From: Hygrophila difformis
Taxonomy: Eukaryota > Streptophyta > Magnoliopsida > Lamiales > Acanthaceae
Assembly (NCBI GenBank): GCA_030278955.1
Contig: JAOANR010000002.1
Location: 14,220,238 to 14,284,237, forward strand
DNA length: 64,000 nucleotides
Reading direction: 5' to 3'
Shown here: piece by piece, positions 33,704 through 44,553 of the stretch
Layout of the letters: each line of letters begins with the position of its first letter
How positions within the stretch are numbered: the stretch's first letter is position 1
Program-made: the position numbers and the translations under genes
The notes under the pieces: generated by a model
What the model was told of the DNA's origin: nothing
Databases searched by the model: none
What the model saw: only the letters and a program-made list of their open reading frames with translations

Positions 33704-35010
33704 AATGTGGCCAATTCTTGTTTGAGCTCGTGCACAGACATGTTGGAAAAAGGGCCCAGTGGAGCACCCGAGGATGAGGGGCTGGTGGAAACATTGTAGG
33801 TTAATAATGGGACATCCTAATCACTTGCATTGTTGTTAGGAGGTTCCCCAGACAGGGCCTCAGAGGCAACAAAGGCAGCGACTGCTCTGTGTGATGGTGC
33901 AGGGCCAGTAGTGAACGTGTAGCTGTCTCCATTTTTCGCAATCATGCCCATTTTGTGGAGCGAAGGTATGTTCAAAAGCTCCATGGGTTTAGTTCTATGC
34001 AACTGCCAGGAAGAAATAGATTCATCATCAGTACCACGTAATACGCCTAAGCTAAGAGCAAGGGCAGTCACAAAAGGGGATCCAACTAAGGCCCTCTTTT
34101 TCCGAACTACCTCCCCGAAAGTAATAGCTAAAAAATAACCAAGATTAAGTTCTTACCCCTGTTTCATGCACCAAAGAAAGTAGAATTCGGTCTTGGTGAC
34201 TATACTGCCAGTGTCCTTTCGGCCAGAGAGGGTGCAGCAAAAAATTTGTGCAGATATCGAAGGGCCGGATCTTTTAAAGATTTCCCAAAACCTGTTTTTT
34301 TAAACCTTTCGGCAGGATCCCAAGTAAAGTGTCCCCACAATTTTGCAAAATTACTAGCAAAAGGGTCAATGAAATTACATGCTGATGTAACAAAAACTTC
34401 ACTTTCCATTGCTTCAGCATAAATAATCCCCAAATGATGGTTAAACTCGGCTAAGGAAAGCTGAAATGGCTTCCCAAGTAGCCTAAATTTTACTACATTT
34501 GGGTGTAAGACATCAAAAATTTTCGGTGGATGCTCAAATGTAAATGTAGAGTAAAACTCACGACTTAGTTCATAATAACTTTCGTATTCAAAGTTCATGA
34601 GTGAGTCCCACCCTATTCGCGAGAGATAAGTGGAGACAGCAGCCTTAAAACCCAATTTGTCAAGAGTAGGAGAGTGAATGGCCTTACCAGGATACACGTA
34701 TCATGTAGCAATGGAGTTATACCTCTGTTGCTCCTTAGCAGTGAAGGAGTCGAGACGTCCGCCGGCATGAGATGGAGGGAGCACTTGTGTTGCTGACCGT
34801 ATCCTTGCCCTGGATGTGGTAGGCGCCCCTGATGATGGATGAAGGGGAATGACGGCCACAACAGTGGATGTAGAGGCTTGGGCGGTGGCCTTTTTCTGTG
34901 GTTTCGTTCCCTTCCTGTTAGTGGCTTTGGAGACCCCGTTTGAAGTAGGTGCCAAAGCAGTCTTTTTAGACCGGGTAGCCGGAGTGTTAGTTCTTCCCAT
35001 TTGTAGATCC

Positions 35011-35390
35011 CTGCACTCAGAAAATTTGACACACAACCAAGTAGCAACAAGAATAGAACAATCGAATACCCCAAGAACCAACCACAGTTCAAAGACTTGT
35101 GAAATCCAGACTAGCCTATGCTCAACCAAGCTTCCTTCACAATGTGCACATTTCAAGAAATCCTAACGACACATCTCATCTCGATTGACAGAAATTTCCA
35201 ATAGAATCAATCAAATTTTGCCAATACTCAATTCTATCTCACAGGAATAATCTCAAATCACCAAGTATAGACTAATTGCAATGTGCACAGCAGTACCAAT
35301 TTACTAACTATGAGGGGGATTAACACATAGGAAGCAAACTGACCAATATACTAACGATTCCCAAGTAAGAGTAGAGAGTATTGGACTTAC
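35011..35390 (-). other. Predicted intron upstream of the Athila 3' ORF
   Basis: Minus-strand donor ATTTT|GTAAGTCC at 35390 and acceptor TCTGAGTGCAG|GGATC at 35011 bound 380 nt; the ORF start lies 10 bases into the next exon. This is the usual way a downstream retroviral ORF could be expressed from a spliced or separate RNA. Confidence 0.6.
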
Positions 35391-36005
35391 AAAATTGGGA
35401 ACCCTAGCAGCCCTAGATGAACTGCGGCCGAGAGGGAAGGGTGGACAGGCGGCGGCGGCGTTGCCTGGGCAGGGGGGCGGTGGCGCACGGCAGCGAAGGA
35501 CAGGGGGAGGCGGCGCTCCTGTGGTTGTCCAGTGGTGGCTAGGCGAGCGGCGGCGGCCGAGCGAGAGGAGGCCGGGACGGCGGCGACTGGAACGAGAGGA
35601 GGACGGCGGTGGCACGGCGATGAGGGAGCAGAGATGGTGGCGCTCGCGGGTTAGGGCAGAGAGAGGGGAAAGGGCGGCGACTGAGAAAAGGAGAGAGGCG
35701 GCGAGACCGGGAGGAGGCAGGGGCGACGGCGACGCGGCGGCTGGTGGAGGGCGGTGGCGGCGCGGCGATGAGGGAGCAGAGATGGTGGTACAGGACGGAA
35801 GTGGTGGTGGCGCTCGCAGGTTAGGGCAGAGGGAAGAGTGAGCGTCGTGGTGACGGTGGTGGGGCAGCAGCGAGTGGGCGAGAGAGAGATGCCGGCGGAG
35901 GCGCGGCTTGGGCAGGGCGGAGGGTGGTGGCGGCGATGAGGTTCAGACGAGAGAGAAGAGTGGTGTTGGGGTGATTAGTCGAGACATTGGGGAAGAGGGG
36001 AAGGA
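35391..36005 (-). other. GC-rich leader region of the Athila 3' ORF
   Basis: On the minus strand a C/T-rich, CCGCC-rich block like a plant 5'UTR. It contains an internal duplication of about 147-bp offset (GCGATGAGGGAGCAGAGATG at about 35617 and 35763). Frames on either strand are Arg/Gly/Pro low-complexity and are not called as genes. Confidence 0.55.
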
Positions 36006-36010
36006 TCTGA
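36006..36010 (+). repeat. Target duplication of solo LTR 2, left copy
   Basis: TCTGA, repeated at 38598-38602. Confidence 0.95.
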
Positions 36011-38597
36011 TGTAATACCCGAGAATTTTACAACATAAATAAATATATAAATATAATAAATAAATAAATAAACAAATAAATCAGTAAATACATTAAATAA
36101 ATAAATATAGAAGAAATGAGAAATGAAATTAATTAAAAGAGATTTAATTAAACAAAAGAAATCAAAGATAAATAAGTCGTTACACGGGAACCCCGATATA
36201 AATGAACTCGAGAATTCGAGCCAAAACGTAAGTTTAGATCCGAAGGAAATAACGACACGAAATAGGAACCCGAAGAGAGTCCGGAAATTGGAATCCGAGA
36301 GCATAGAGGGATAGAAACCCGAAAGAGAGGCGGAAAAGCACGACGGATCGCACGACCCGCCCGGACCGAAGTCCAGGCGTTAGCCGCGCGCTGGCCGCGC
36401 GCTAATATGGGGAAAGGCGCGCCAACCCCGCGCCAGAAGACAGATTCACCCGTTGAGTGAATCTCTCGCCTGAAGGCGGATTTTTCGACTTTCGGTTGAA
36501 CGTCTCTCGACTCAAGACCCTTAGGGTCAGATTTTGGACGCCCTAGGACTTAGCTATCTATAAATAAACCCCCTCGGAGACCCTAAACCCTTTTCAAAAC
36601 CCTACGGCACTCTCTAAACACAAAAGTAGTAATCCCGGAGTCAACGGAGGCACCAAGAGACCGAGACAGCGGCTGTTGGACGAAAATCGGGAGATCTCCA
36701 ACGTGTGGTAAGCCCTAGTCTGAATAATCCTTGTTCGTTTCAATCCGAAAACGGATTCTAACCTCGTTTCTCTTCTCTTTACACCCCGAATCGGATCTAG
36801 AACGAGGAAACCGACGAACGGAGAGGAGAAACGGTGAACTGGAAGCCACGCCTTCGAAATAGACATCCCGGACGTTCACAAATTAGTAAGTTAACTCTTA
36901 CATGATTTTGGGAGGAATTAAAACGTTCGAAACTAAAAGATTTAACAAGAAATCGTAAATCTGCCAACTTATGTTTTCTACCGACGCAACAGTTTTGATG
37001 AATTTTTCCGAACCTTAAAACGACTTCAAACGGAAAAATTTAAAACACGAAAAACGTTCCTAAGGCTTAGATCTATCTACTATAAAATTCTGAGAATTTT
37101 TAGAGACGATTTGATATGTGAAAACCAACCGGAACCGAACTGCTTGAAACTAGATCTTGAAATTCTTGACAGAACTTATGTCTGATCTTGATCAAATTTT
37201 TGACATAGGTTCCAGACCGATTTAGATCTTTAGCCGAACATGAAAGTTGTAGATAAATGTTTTAAGATGGTCTCTGTAAAATTTCATCAAATTTGGAGTT
37301 GAATCGCTATGGTAGAATTCGAAATCTTTAAACTGTGACATATGAAATTCGGACAGAATTATGCTTCTGTGAAAATTGGTGTTTTTGACCTATTTCGGTA
37401 TCTCGGATTGAAAAAGTTAAAACACAAAAGTTGTAGATCTCGACGTTTCTGAGTCAGTCGTGAAATTTTGGAATTTTTAGAATTAAATCTGATTTTAGAC
37501 GAATTTTAGAATAAACTGTGGTTTACCGTTAATCAAATCTTGAAATCTTGTTGAAACATGGAGTTAACCTTTAGGGTTGAAATAAATTGAAATATTGTTT
37601 TCAAATAAATAAAATTTAAATCAGATTTTGAAAATTAAATCCCCTTACAAACTTGATAAATTAAAATTAGGGGTGAGTGCTCTGCAGGGTGCCCCCTAAC
37701 GATTCACTTCGTGCCTTAATGGACGATGGTGACCCCGCGCGCTAAACCTGAGATATGATATTGCCAAAACGGTATGAGATGTAGAGCCTAGACTCTCGAG
37801 AATATCCACATGGGTTTCCCGAGGCTCCGGAGTGGTACTGGGTATGGCTGATAGGGTTGCGGCCGCCGGGCTACCGGCTAAACTTGTTGAGATTGCGATG
37901 CAATCGTGAAATACTTGAAATACTAAATCTGGGATGTAATGGGGATATTAAATTAATTAAATTAGATTAAATTATGTTTGTTGTCCAAATAAATTATTTA
38001 AATGCTATTTAAATTATGGCTATTATTTTGAATCATGCGAAATGTGTTGTTAAATAAAGCCCTGAAATAAATTATGCAATTGGATAGTTGATTAGATTAA
38101 ATTAAATATTATGTTATTATCATGCTTTTATTTATCTATTATATTAATGGCTTTTAAACCCTACGATCATGCATGTGTTAACTTACTCAGCAAGTTGTGC
38201 TGACCAAACCATTTCTTTTTATTTTCTTTCCTTATAGAGTATGTGGAATGAGCATGTTTGAGCACGATTCATGCATGGGATTTTGGGAAAACATTATTTT
38301 GTTTTTAAATTCGTACACTAGACTATATTATGAACGGGCCTGTTTAACCCGTGTTTTGGCCATGTCGGCCCTACTTACATTTTCCGCTGCAATACTATAC
38401 TTAAATATTATTTCCGCTGCGCTATGATATTATTATTTTCGAATTATATTGTATGGGCTGTTTTGAATGCTTTAAATATTTTAAATACTGCAATACCTAG
38501 CCTTGCATCTCTTTAGTAAGCCCGGAGAAACCGTGTCTTACTAGGAAGGTGTGGCGGTGATACCCCGACCTGGGTTATCAAAAACCGGGGTGTTACA
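36011..38597 (+). repeat. Solo LTR 2 (element III family)
   Basis: A 2587-bp lone LTR closely related to the element III LTRs and flanked by TCTGA. TATA box at 36559-36566; two CGCGCGCT motifs near 36383; predicted intron 36886-38237 (CTGAC branch point; acceptor TTATAG). The dyad-rich conserved block is at 37660-37900. It sits in the stretch between Athila pol and the 3' ORF leader. Confidence 0.95.
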
Positions 38598-38602
38598 TCT
38601 GA
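38598..38602 (+). repeat. Target duplication of solo LTR 2, right copy
   Basis: TCTGA. Confidence 0.95.
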
Positions 38603-38639
38603 GTTGTTAGGGCTTGTATTGGAGTTTGAATTTTGGAAC

Positions 38640-38880
38640 CTGACTTTTGCCCTAAGTCCTCATCAGTATTTTTTTCAGTCTTGGGTGTGCCCATACTCAA
38701 GAAAAAAATTTAGCTGTGTTGTTTTCTTCTCCTCTGAAAATTTTCAGTATATTTTTCTTTCTTGGGCGTGCCCACGCACAAGGCTTTTATTTAGACTGGT
38801 GGGCTTCCTTCCTCTCCAATTCCAGTGTATATTTACTCCTTAGGCATGCCCACGCACAACACCAATTTTTCCTCTGCAAA
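38640..38880 (-). repeat. Three diverged repeats of about 80 bp between pol and the 3' ORF
   Basis: The core CTTGGGCGTGCCCACGCACA recurs in diverged form at about 38680, 38761 and 38838, each with similar T-rich flanks. The first copy is near-palindromic (CTTGGGTGTG / CATACTCAAG). It lies in the untranslated gap of the Athila element. Confidence 0.75.
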
Positions 38881-39054
38881 TTCAAAAAGTCCTGAAATCG
38901 ACAAGGATGAGCCAAAACCAATGAAAACTTTATTAGACTCAATCTAAGACTTAAAAACTTCAACCAAGAAAATGAGATTAAAATAAAAACACTTGGGTTG
39001 CCTCCTAAGAAGCGCCTTTCTTTTAAGTCTTTGGCTAGACATAATGAAGCTCAA

Positions 39055-40329
39055 TCAATTAATAGGATCAATCAAAGTAATCATCTCCACAGCATGTTCT
39101 TGGAATTCCTCATAATAGGGCTTAAGGCGATGCCCGTTCACCATGAACTTTTTCTCCGTGCTTAGACTTTGTATTTCAATTGCACCGAAAGGTAACACAT
39201 TAGTAACCACAAAAGGACCTATCCAACGAGAGCGCAACTTACCCGGGAAGAGCTTAAGGTGGGAATGAAAAAGCAAGACCTTTTGTCCTACTTTAAATTC
39301 TTTCCTTAGAATTTTTTGATCATGAAAAACCTTACTCTTCTCCTTGTAAATGGTGGAATTCTCATAGGCCTCGTTCCGGATTTCTTCTAGTTCCTGCAAC
39401 TACAATTTTCTATTTTCTCCAGCTTCAATCAAGTTCGTATTACACTTCTTAACTGCCCAGTATGCACGATGTTCCAATTCAACCGGTAAATGACAAGGCT
39501 TACCAAATACTAACCTGTAGGGCGACATTCCAATTGGAGTTTTATACGTGGTGCGATATGCCCATAGAGCATCATCTAAGTGTAAACTCCAATCCTTGCT
39601 ATCTGGTCTCACCATTTTCTCCAAGATTCCTTTGATTTCTCTGTTGGATACCTCAGCTTGTCCATTTGTCTGTGGATGATATGATGTCGAGACCTTATGC
39701 ACAACTCCATACCTGCGAAACAATGCAGAAATTGTTTTGTTGCAAAAATGTGTTCCCCTATCACTTACAACTGCCTTAGGCATTCCAAAGCGATTGAAGA
39801 TGAATGTCTTTAAGAACTCTGCAACAACTTTAGCATTGTTAGTTCGGGTAGCTTTAGCTTCCACCCACTTTGACACATAATCGACTACAAGTATGATGTA
39901 ATGAAAACCATGTGACATTGGAAACGGCCCCATGAAATCCATGCCCCAAACATCAAATATTTCAACAAAAAGCATTGGTGTTAATGGCATTTGATTTCTA
40001 GCAGAAATATTACCTACCCGTTGGCATTTATCACAAGTTTTGCAAAACACGTGTGCATCTTTAAATAAGGTAGGCCAATAAAATCCACTATCCAATACCT
40101 TCCTTACAGTCCGTTGGGCACCAAAATGACCCCCATATTCCAAAGAATGGCAAAATTTAAGGATAGAATCATACTCACTCTCTTTTACGCAACGTCTAAT
40201 GACTTGGTCCGCACATCTTTTCCACAGATACGGATCATCCCATATGTAATACTTGGAATCACTTTTTAGCTTATCCCTTTTCGCCTTAGTCCAACCTGCT
40301 GGAAACTTGTTAGTGACTAAATAATTCAC
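39055..40329 (-). pseudogene. Athila-type integrase
   Basis: Zinc-binding N-terminus with [20 protein letters not shown] and [11 protein letters not shown]. Core DDE region: [19 protein letters not shown], then [20 protein letters not shown], with [20 protein letters not shown] and ACHLPVE-type text typical of Athila. The C-terminal part (39055-39399) includes [10 protein letters not shown] and [13 protein letters not shown]. There is no chromodomain, as expected for Athila. One stop at about 39400 (near LQELEEI) separates the two frames. Confidence 0.93.
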
Positions 40330-40987
40330 CAGATCTGCATACCATGGAGAATGTGAGAAATTGTAAACAATTGTTCCTCTGGGAAATACTCCTTTAAACA
40401 GAGTTCATCTTGGGCAGTAGGAAGACGACTTAAGTGATCGCAACTAAATTTTCGCTTCCCTTTTTGTCCCTGATCTCCACATCGAATTCCTGTAGGAGTA
40501 GTATCCATCTAATTAGCCTTGGCTTGCTCTCCTTCTTGGACATCAAGTGCCTCAAAGCTGCATGATCAGAATAAATAATTACTTTAGTTCCCAATAAATA
40601 TGATCTAAACTTTTCTAAAGCAAAAACAACAGCTAAGAGTTCTTTTTCTGTAGTAGAATAATTAAGTTGAGCCCCATTCAACGCCTTTGATGCATAGTAT
40701 ATGGCCCATGGGGTTCTTTCACTTCTTTGTCCAAGAACAGCTCCTACTGCAGTGTCACTGGCATCGCACATGATCTCGAAAGGCAGGTTCCAATTAGGTG
40801 GCTGAATGATAGGAGGTGATGTCAACAGCTCTTTGATTTTTTCAAAGGCCTTTTTGCAATCCTCGCCAAACTCAAACTGGACATCCTTTTGCGAAAGTCG
40901 AAACAAAGGAGCAGCTATTTTTGAGAAATCCTTGATAAAGCGACGATAGAATCCTGCATGACCTAAAAAAGAACGAATATCCCTCAC
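40326..40987 (-). pseudogene. Athila-type RNaseH
   Basis: RT connection [20 protein letters not shown] followed by RNase[17 protein letters not shown] (first Asp), [20 protein letters not shown] (Glu), [10 protein letters not shown] (Asp) and the end of the domain near LSRLP. A frame change near 40430 interrupts the tail. Confidence 0.9.
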
Positions 40988-42548
40988 CGAAGTGGGCTAG
41001 GGTAAAGTAGAAATAATATCAACCTTTGCTCTATCTACCTCAATCCCTTTTGATGACACTAGGTGGCCAAGAACAATCCCATTTTCTACCATAAACTGAC
41101 ACTTCTCCCAATTCAATACTAGCCTAGTTTCTTTACATCTTTTCAATATCACGACAAGATTATCTAAGCAAGCATCAAAATTATCACCATAAACACTAAA
41201 GTCATCCATGAATACCTCAATGATCTTTCCAACAAATTCAGAGAATATGCTTACCATACACCGTTGAAATGTTGCTGGAGCATTACACAGTCCAAAAGGC
41301 ATTCTTTTGTAAGCAAAAGTTCCAAATGGACATGTGAATGTGGTCTTTTCTTGATCTTCCGGTGCTATAGCAATCTGGAAATACCCTGAAAAACCATCTA
41401 GGAAACAGTAGTGAGATTTTCCAGCTAGTCTTTCAATCATCTGGTCAATAAAAGGTAATGGAAAATGATTTTTTTTTAGTTACAGTGTTTAGCTTACGGT
41501 AATCAATACATTGGCGCCAACCAGTTTGCTTACGCATAGGGATTAACTTACCGTCATGATCAACCTCAACAATAACTCCTACTTTCTTTGGAACAACGTG
41601 AATAGGACTTACCCTTTTACTATCCGAGATGGGATAGATAATATCTGCATCTAGTAGCTTCAAAATTTCTTTCTTTACTACCTCCATCATGGCAGGGTTG
41701 AGTCTTCTTTGTGCTTTCCTTACGGGTTTAGCCTCTTCTTCTAGCACAATTTTGTGGGTGCATAGGAACGTGCTAATGCCCTTGATGTCTGCTAAGGTCC
41801 ACCCAATGGCTTCCCTGTGTTCTCTCAAAACACGGAGTAGCTTTTCTTCTTGCACAGGAGATAGAGCAGCAGTTATGATCACTGGTAGTGTTTTTTCTTC
41901 TCCTAGAAAAGCATACTTTAAGTTCGACGGCAGTGGCTTCAATTCTACAACTGGTGTCTGCGAAACAGAAGGCAACAATCCTTTGTCAATCTTAGTTAGA
42001 ATTGAATTTACAGCCATGTACCTTGGTGGTTGAGGTTCCAAAGATTGTAGAGCTTGAACCATATCTCTAACCGCTTCATTCAATGGCATATCATCCAAGG
42101 ACTTAATGTCTAAGCTCTTTGTCAATGCAATTTCTAGCTCATCCTTTCCATAGAGCTCAAAATCTTCATGCACACTATTATCAATAACATCTACTCTGCA
42201 CAATTCATTAGATTCAACAGGGTATTTCATAGCATCAAAAATATTAAATTTAACTTGTTCCCCATTAAATTCCATTGTGAGAGTTCCACTTTTAACATCA
42301 ATTTTAGTTTGTGCAGTACACATAAATGGTCTCCCAAGTAAAATAGGTGAAAGATTAGGCGCATTCTCATCATGCATGTCTAGAATATAGAAATTAACTG
42401 GGAATATTAATTCATTGACTTGCACTAGGACATCCTCAATCATACCCTCAGGGTAAGCATTGGTCCTATCCGCTAGTTGAATAATTATCCCGGTTTCTTT
42501 CAATGGACCCAACATTAAGAGCATTGAAGATAGACTTGGGCATAACAT
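40988..42548 (-). pseudogene. Athila-type protease end and reverse transcriptase
   Basis: The upstream frame (42548-41445) covers the protease C-terminus (NLSPILLGRPFM), the linker and RT N-terminus with ISDSKRVSPIHVVPKK and RQCIDYRKLN. The second frame (41440-40997) carries HYCFLDGFSGYFQI, PFGLCNAPATFQRCM and the active site FMDD (VFMDDFSVYGDN). The frames are split by a small indel in a run of A/T near 41445-41470. Confidence 0.93.
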
Positions 42549-44448
42549 TAATAGCGGCTCCTAAATCTAGCATACCTCGTTTAAGCTCAATCTTCCCTAT
42601 CTTACAAGGAATTACAAACATACCTGGGTCTCCGCATTTCTGTGGTAGTTTTCTTTGAAGCATGGCGGAAACGTTCTCTCCAGCTAGCACTTTCTCATCC
42701 CCTCTCATCTTTTGTTTGTTAGTGCATAGCTCTTTTAGGAACTTGGCATAACGGGGAATTTGTTTGATGGCATCCAACAACGGTATTCTCAGTTCAACTT
42801 TCTTGAACACCTCCATAATCTCCTTGTCTTTGTCACTCTTGTTAGGCTTCGCCAACCTGTGAGGAAATGGAGTTATTTTAGTACTCGATTGAATATGGGG
42901 ATCTGAAATGACCTGTTCAGTAGACTTTTTAGCTTCTTTCTCTATTTCCTTTTCAATCTCCTCATCATCTTTCTCCTTTGAGGTAATAACTCTAGGTTCG
43001 GTCAATTTCTTCCCACTTCGCAATGTTATGGCTTTAACACCCCTCGGGTTGTTATCTGTCTGAGCTGGTAGTCTACCCCTTTCTCTTTCTTTGGACTCTC
43101 GAAGTTCAGCCATGACTTGAGCCATTTGATCCTCCAGATTCTTCACACTCGTCCTAGTCTCCTGCTGAAATTGCAAAACACTAGAAGCAATAGATTTAAC
43201 CATATCTTGCAATGAATTACCTGGAGCAGGGACATAATTTTGCCTTTGTTGTTGAGGTTGCTGAGGTGGTTGGAAACCTGGTGGTTGTTGTGCAGAAGCT
43301 TGTTGATTTCCATAGCGTAAATTGGGATGATCTCTCCATCCCGGATTGTACGTGTTGGAGGAAGGATCATAATTCTTTCTTTGCACAAAACCAGCTGCAT
43401 TAACCTCTACTTCCTCAGATAATGTGGGACATGCGTCAGTAGGATGATCATTGCTTGTGCAAATCCCACATGCTTTCACAGGAACAGTACCTACAGCAAG
43501 TTTACGAACAAAAGCAGTCAGTTCATTCAATTGTTGGTGTATAGAAGATATTACCTCAGTTGCTTCCTTGACTGCCACAATATCTCTGGGTCCGAATTGT
43601 TGGGAGTTCAATGCCATGTCATTGAGCAATTCCCAAGCTTCCCGAGGTGTCTTGTTCATGAGGGCCCCTCCACAAGCAACATCAATAATTCTCCTATCGA
43701 TAGAGGTTAGTCCTTCATAGAAATATTGAATTAAAAGCTGTTCAGGAATTTGATGTTGTGGGCATCTAGCAATCAGTTTATTGAATCTATCCCAGTACTC
43801 ATAAAGAGTTTCCCCTGTTGCATGTTTAATACCACATATTTCCTTACGCAGAGTTGCAGCTCTAGATGCAGGATAAAATCTTTCTAAGAACCTGCGTTTC
43901 ATCTCAGTCCAAGTGGTGACACTCCATGCTGGAAGATTGAAGAGCCAGTCTTTCGCAGCATCTTTCATTGAAAATGGAAAAGCTCTCAGCTTGATCTGGT
44001 CTTCGGTAATTCCTGGTGGTTTCATACTTGTGCACACCACATCGAACTCTTGCAAATGTTTGTGGGGCTCCTCACCTGACAAACCATGGAAAGAAGGCAA
44101 AAGATGGATTAGTCCGGATTTAATTTCAAATTGAGTATTACCTTCAATCATTGGAAAAGTTATGCAGAGTGGTTGTTGAGTTAAATCGGGAGCAGCCAGC
44201 TCCCTAAGAGTCATTCGTTGTGCCATTGGTGCTAGAAGAATCTCAACTTTTTCCTCTAGTTCTTGACTGTCCTCAGAGTCGGATGAACTGGAACTGTTGG
44301 CAGTTTGTAGAGCCATGTTAAGCTGTGGTGATAGAACGGTTGCTTTCTCTGCTCTTCTCTTCTCCTTGGCTTCCTTCCTCAAACGGCGTGCAGTTTTCTC
44401 AATTTCAGGGTCAAAGTTTAATTCACTACCACGTCCTGTTCGAGGCAT
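42466..44448 (-). CDS. Athila-type gag-protease polyprotein N-terminal part
   Basis: A 660-codon open frame from MPRTGRGSELNFDPEIEKTA. Gag capsid core: LLPSFHGLSGEEPHKHLQEF, DAAKDWLFNLPAWSVTTW, FLERFYPASRAATLRKEI and ETLYEYWDRFNKL. A knuckle-like CGICTSNDHPTDAC lies near residue 330, followed by a Gln/Pro-rich linker. Retropepsin-like protease: GMLDLGAAINVMP near residue 635, with DLGA in place of the usual DSGA, as in Athila relatives. The frame runs past the ancestral sequence by a frameshift near 42500, where the next pol frame overlaps. Most of this protein looks undamaged. Confidence 0.9.
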   Translation of the reverse strand: MPRTGRGSELNFDPEIEKTARRLRKEAKEKRRAEKATVLSPQLNMALQTANSSSSSDSEDSQELEEKVEILLAPMAQRMTLRELAAPDLTQQPLCITFPMIEGNTQFEIKSGLIHLLPSFHGLSGEEPHKHLQEFDVVCTSMKPPGITEDQIKLRAFPFSMKDAAKDWLFNLPAWSVTTWTEMKRRFLERFYPASRAATLRKEICGIKHATGETLYEYWDRFNKLIARCPQHQIPEQLLIQYFYEGLTSIDRRIIDVACGGALMNKTPREAWELLNDMALNSQQFGPRDIVAVKEATEVISSIHQQLNELTAFVRKLAVGTVPVKACGICTSNDHPTDACPTLSEEVEVNAAGFVQRKNYDPSSNTYNPGWRDHPNLRYGNQQASAQQPPGFQPPQQPQQQRQNYVPAPGNSLQDMVKSIASSVLQFQQETRTSVKNLEDQMAQVMAELRESKERERGRLPAQTDNNPRGVKAITLRSGKKLTEPRVITSKEKDDEEIEKEIEKEAKKSTEQVISDPHIQSSTKITPFPHRLAKPNKSDKDKEIMEVFKKVELRIPLLDAIKQIPRYAKFLKELCTNKQKMRGDEKVLAGENVSAMLQRKLPQKCGDPGMFVIPCKIGKIELKRGMLDLGAAINVMPKSIFNALNVGSIERNRDNYSTSG

Positions 44449-44530
44449 AAACTAATAAGCAGAGAAGATCAATAATATATAATAGGTAAATAAAATAGAA
44501 ATAACCAAAATAATGAAAATCCTTTTGGCG

Positions 44531-44548
44531 TCCCAGGCAACGACGCCA
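44531..44548 (-). promoter_or_regulatory. Primer binding site, tRNA-Asp type (Athila)
   Basis: The minus strand reads TGGCGTCGTTGCCTGGGA, close to the Athila-lineage Asp-tRNA primer site. It lies five bases after the LTR end. Confidence 0.85.
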
Positions 44549-44553
44549 AAAAT

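Larger units (their letters stand above)
31110..35000 (-). pseudogene. Athila-type 3' ORF (ATHILA ORF-1 / env-position protein), split by a solo LTR
   Basis: Starts at the ATG at 34998-35000 (MGRTNTPATRSKK), just after a predicted splice acceptor. The N-terminus is basic, Ser/Thr-rich. The core reads PTLDKLGFKAAVSTYLSRIG, YELSREFYSTFTFEHPPKI, VKFRLLGKPFQLSLAEFNHHLGI and PFVTALALSLGVL, which I recognise as ATHILA ORF-1-like. It lies downstream of pol on the same strand, the position of the env-like gene in Athila/Calypso elements; membrane segments are not obvious, so a true envelope role is unproven. Breaks: TGA at 34699-34701, a frameshift near 34200, TAG at 33817-33819, and the solo LTR 31201-33698 in the C-terminal helix. 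The terminal TAG is at 31110-31112. Confidence 0.7.

Noticed and set aside
34200..35000. Ordinary single-copy plant gene
   Set aside because: Position downstream of Athila pol on the same strand and ATHILA ORF-1-like motifs make it part of the retroelement.
35395..35841. 148-codon Gly/Arg/Ala-rich plus-strand frame
   Set aside because: Low-complexity GGC/GAG repeats opposite a C/T-rich leader; no domain.
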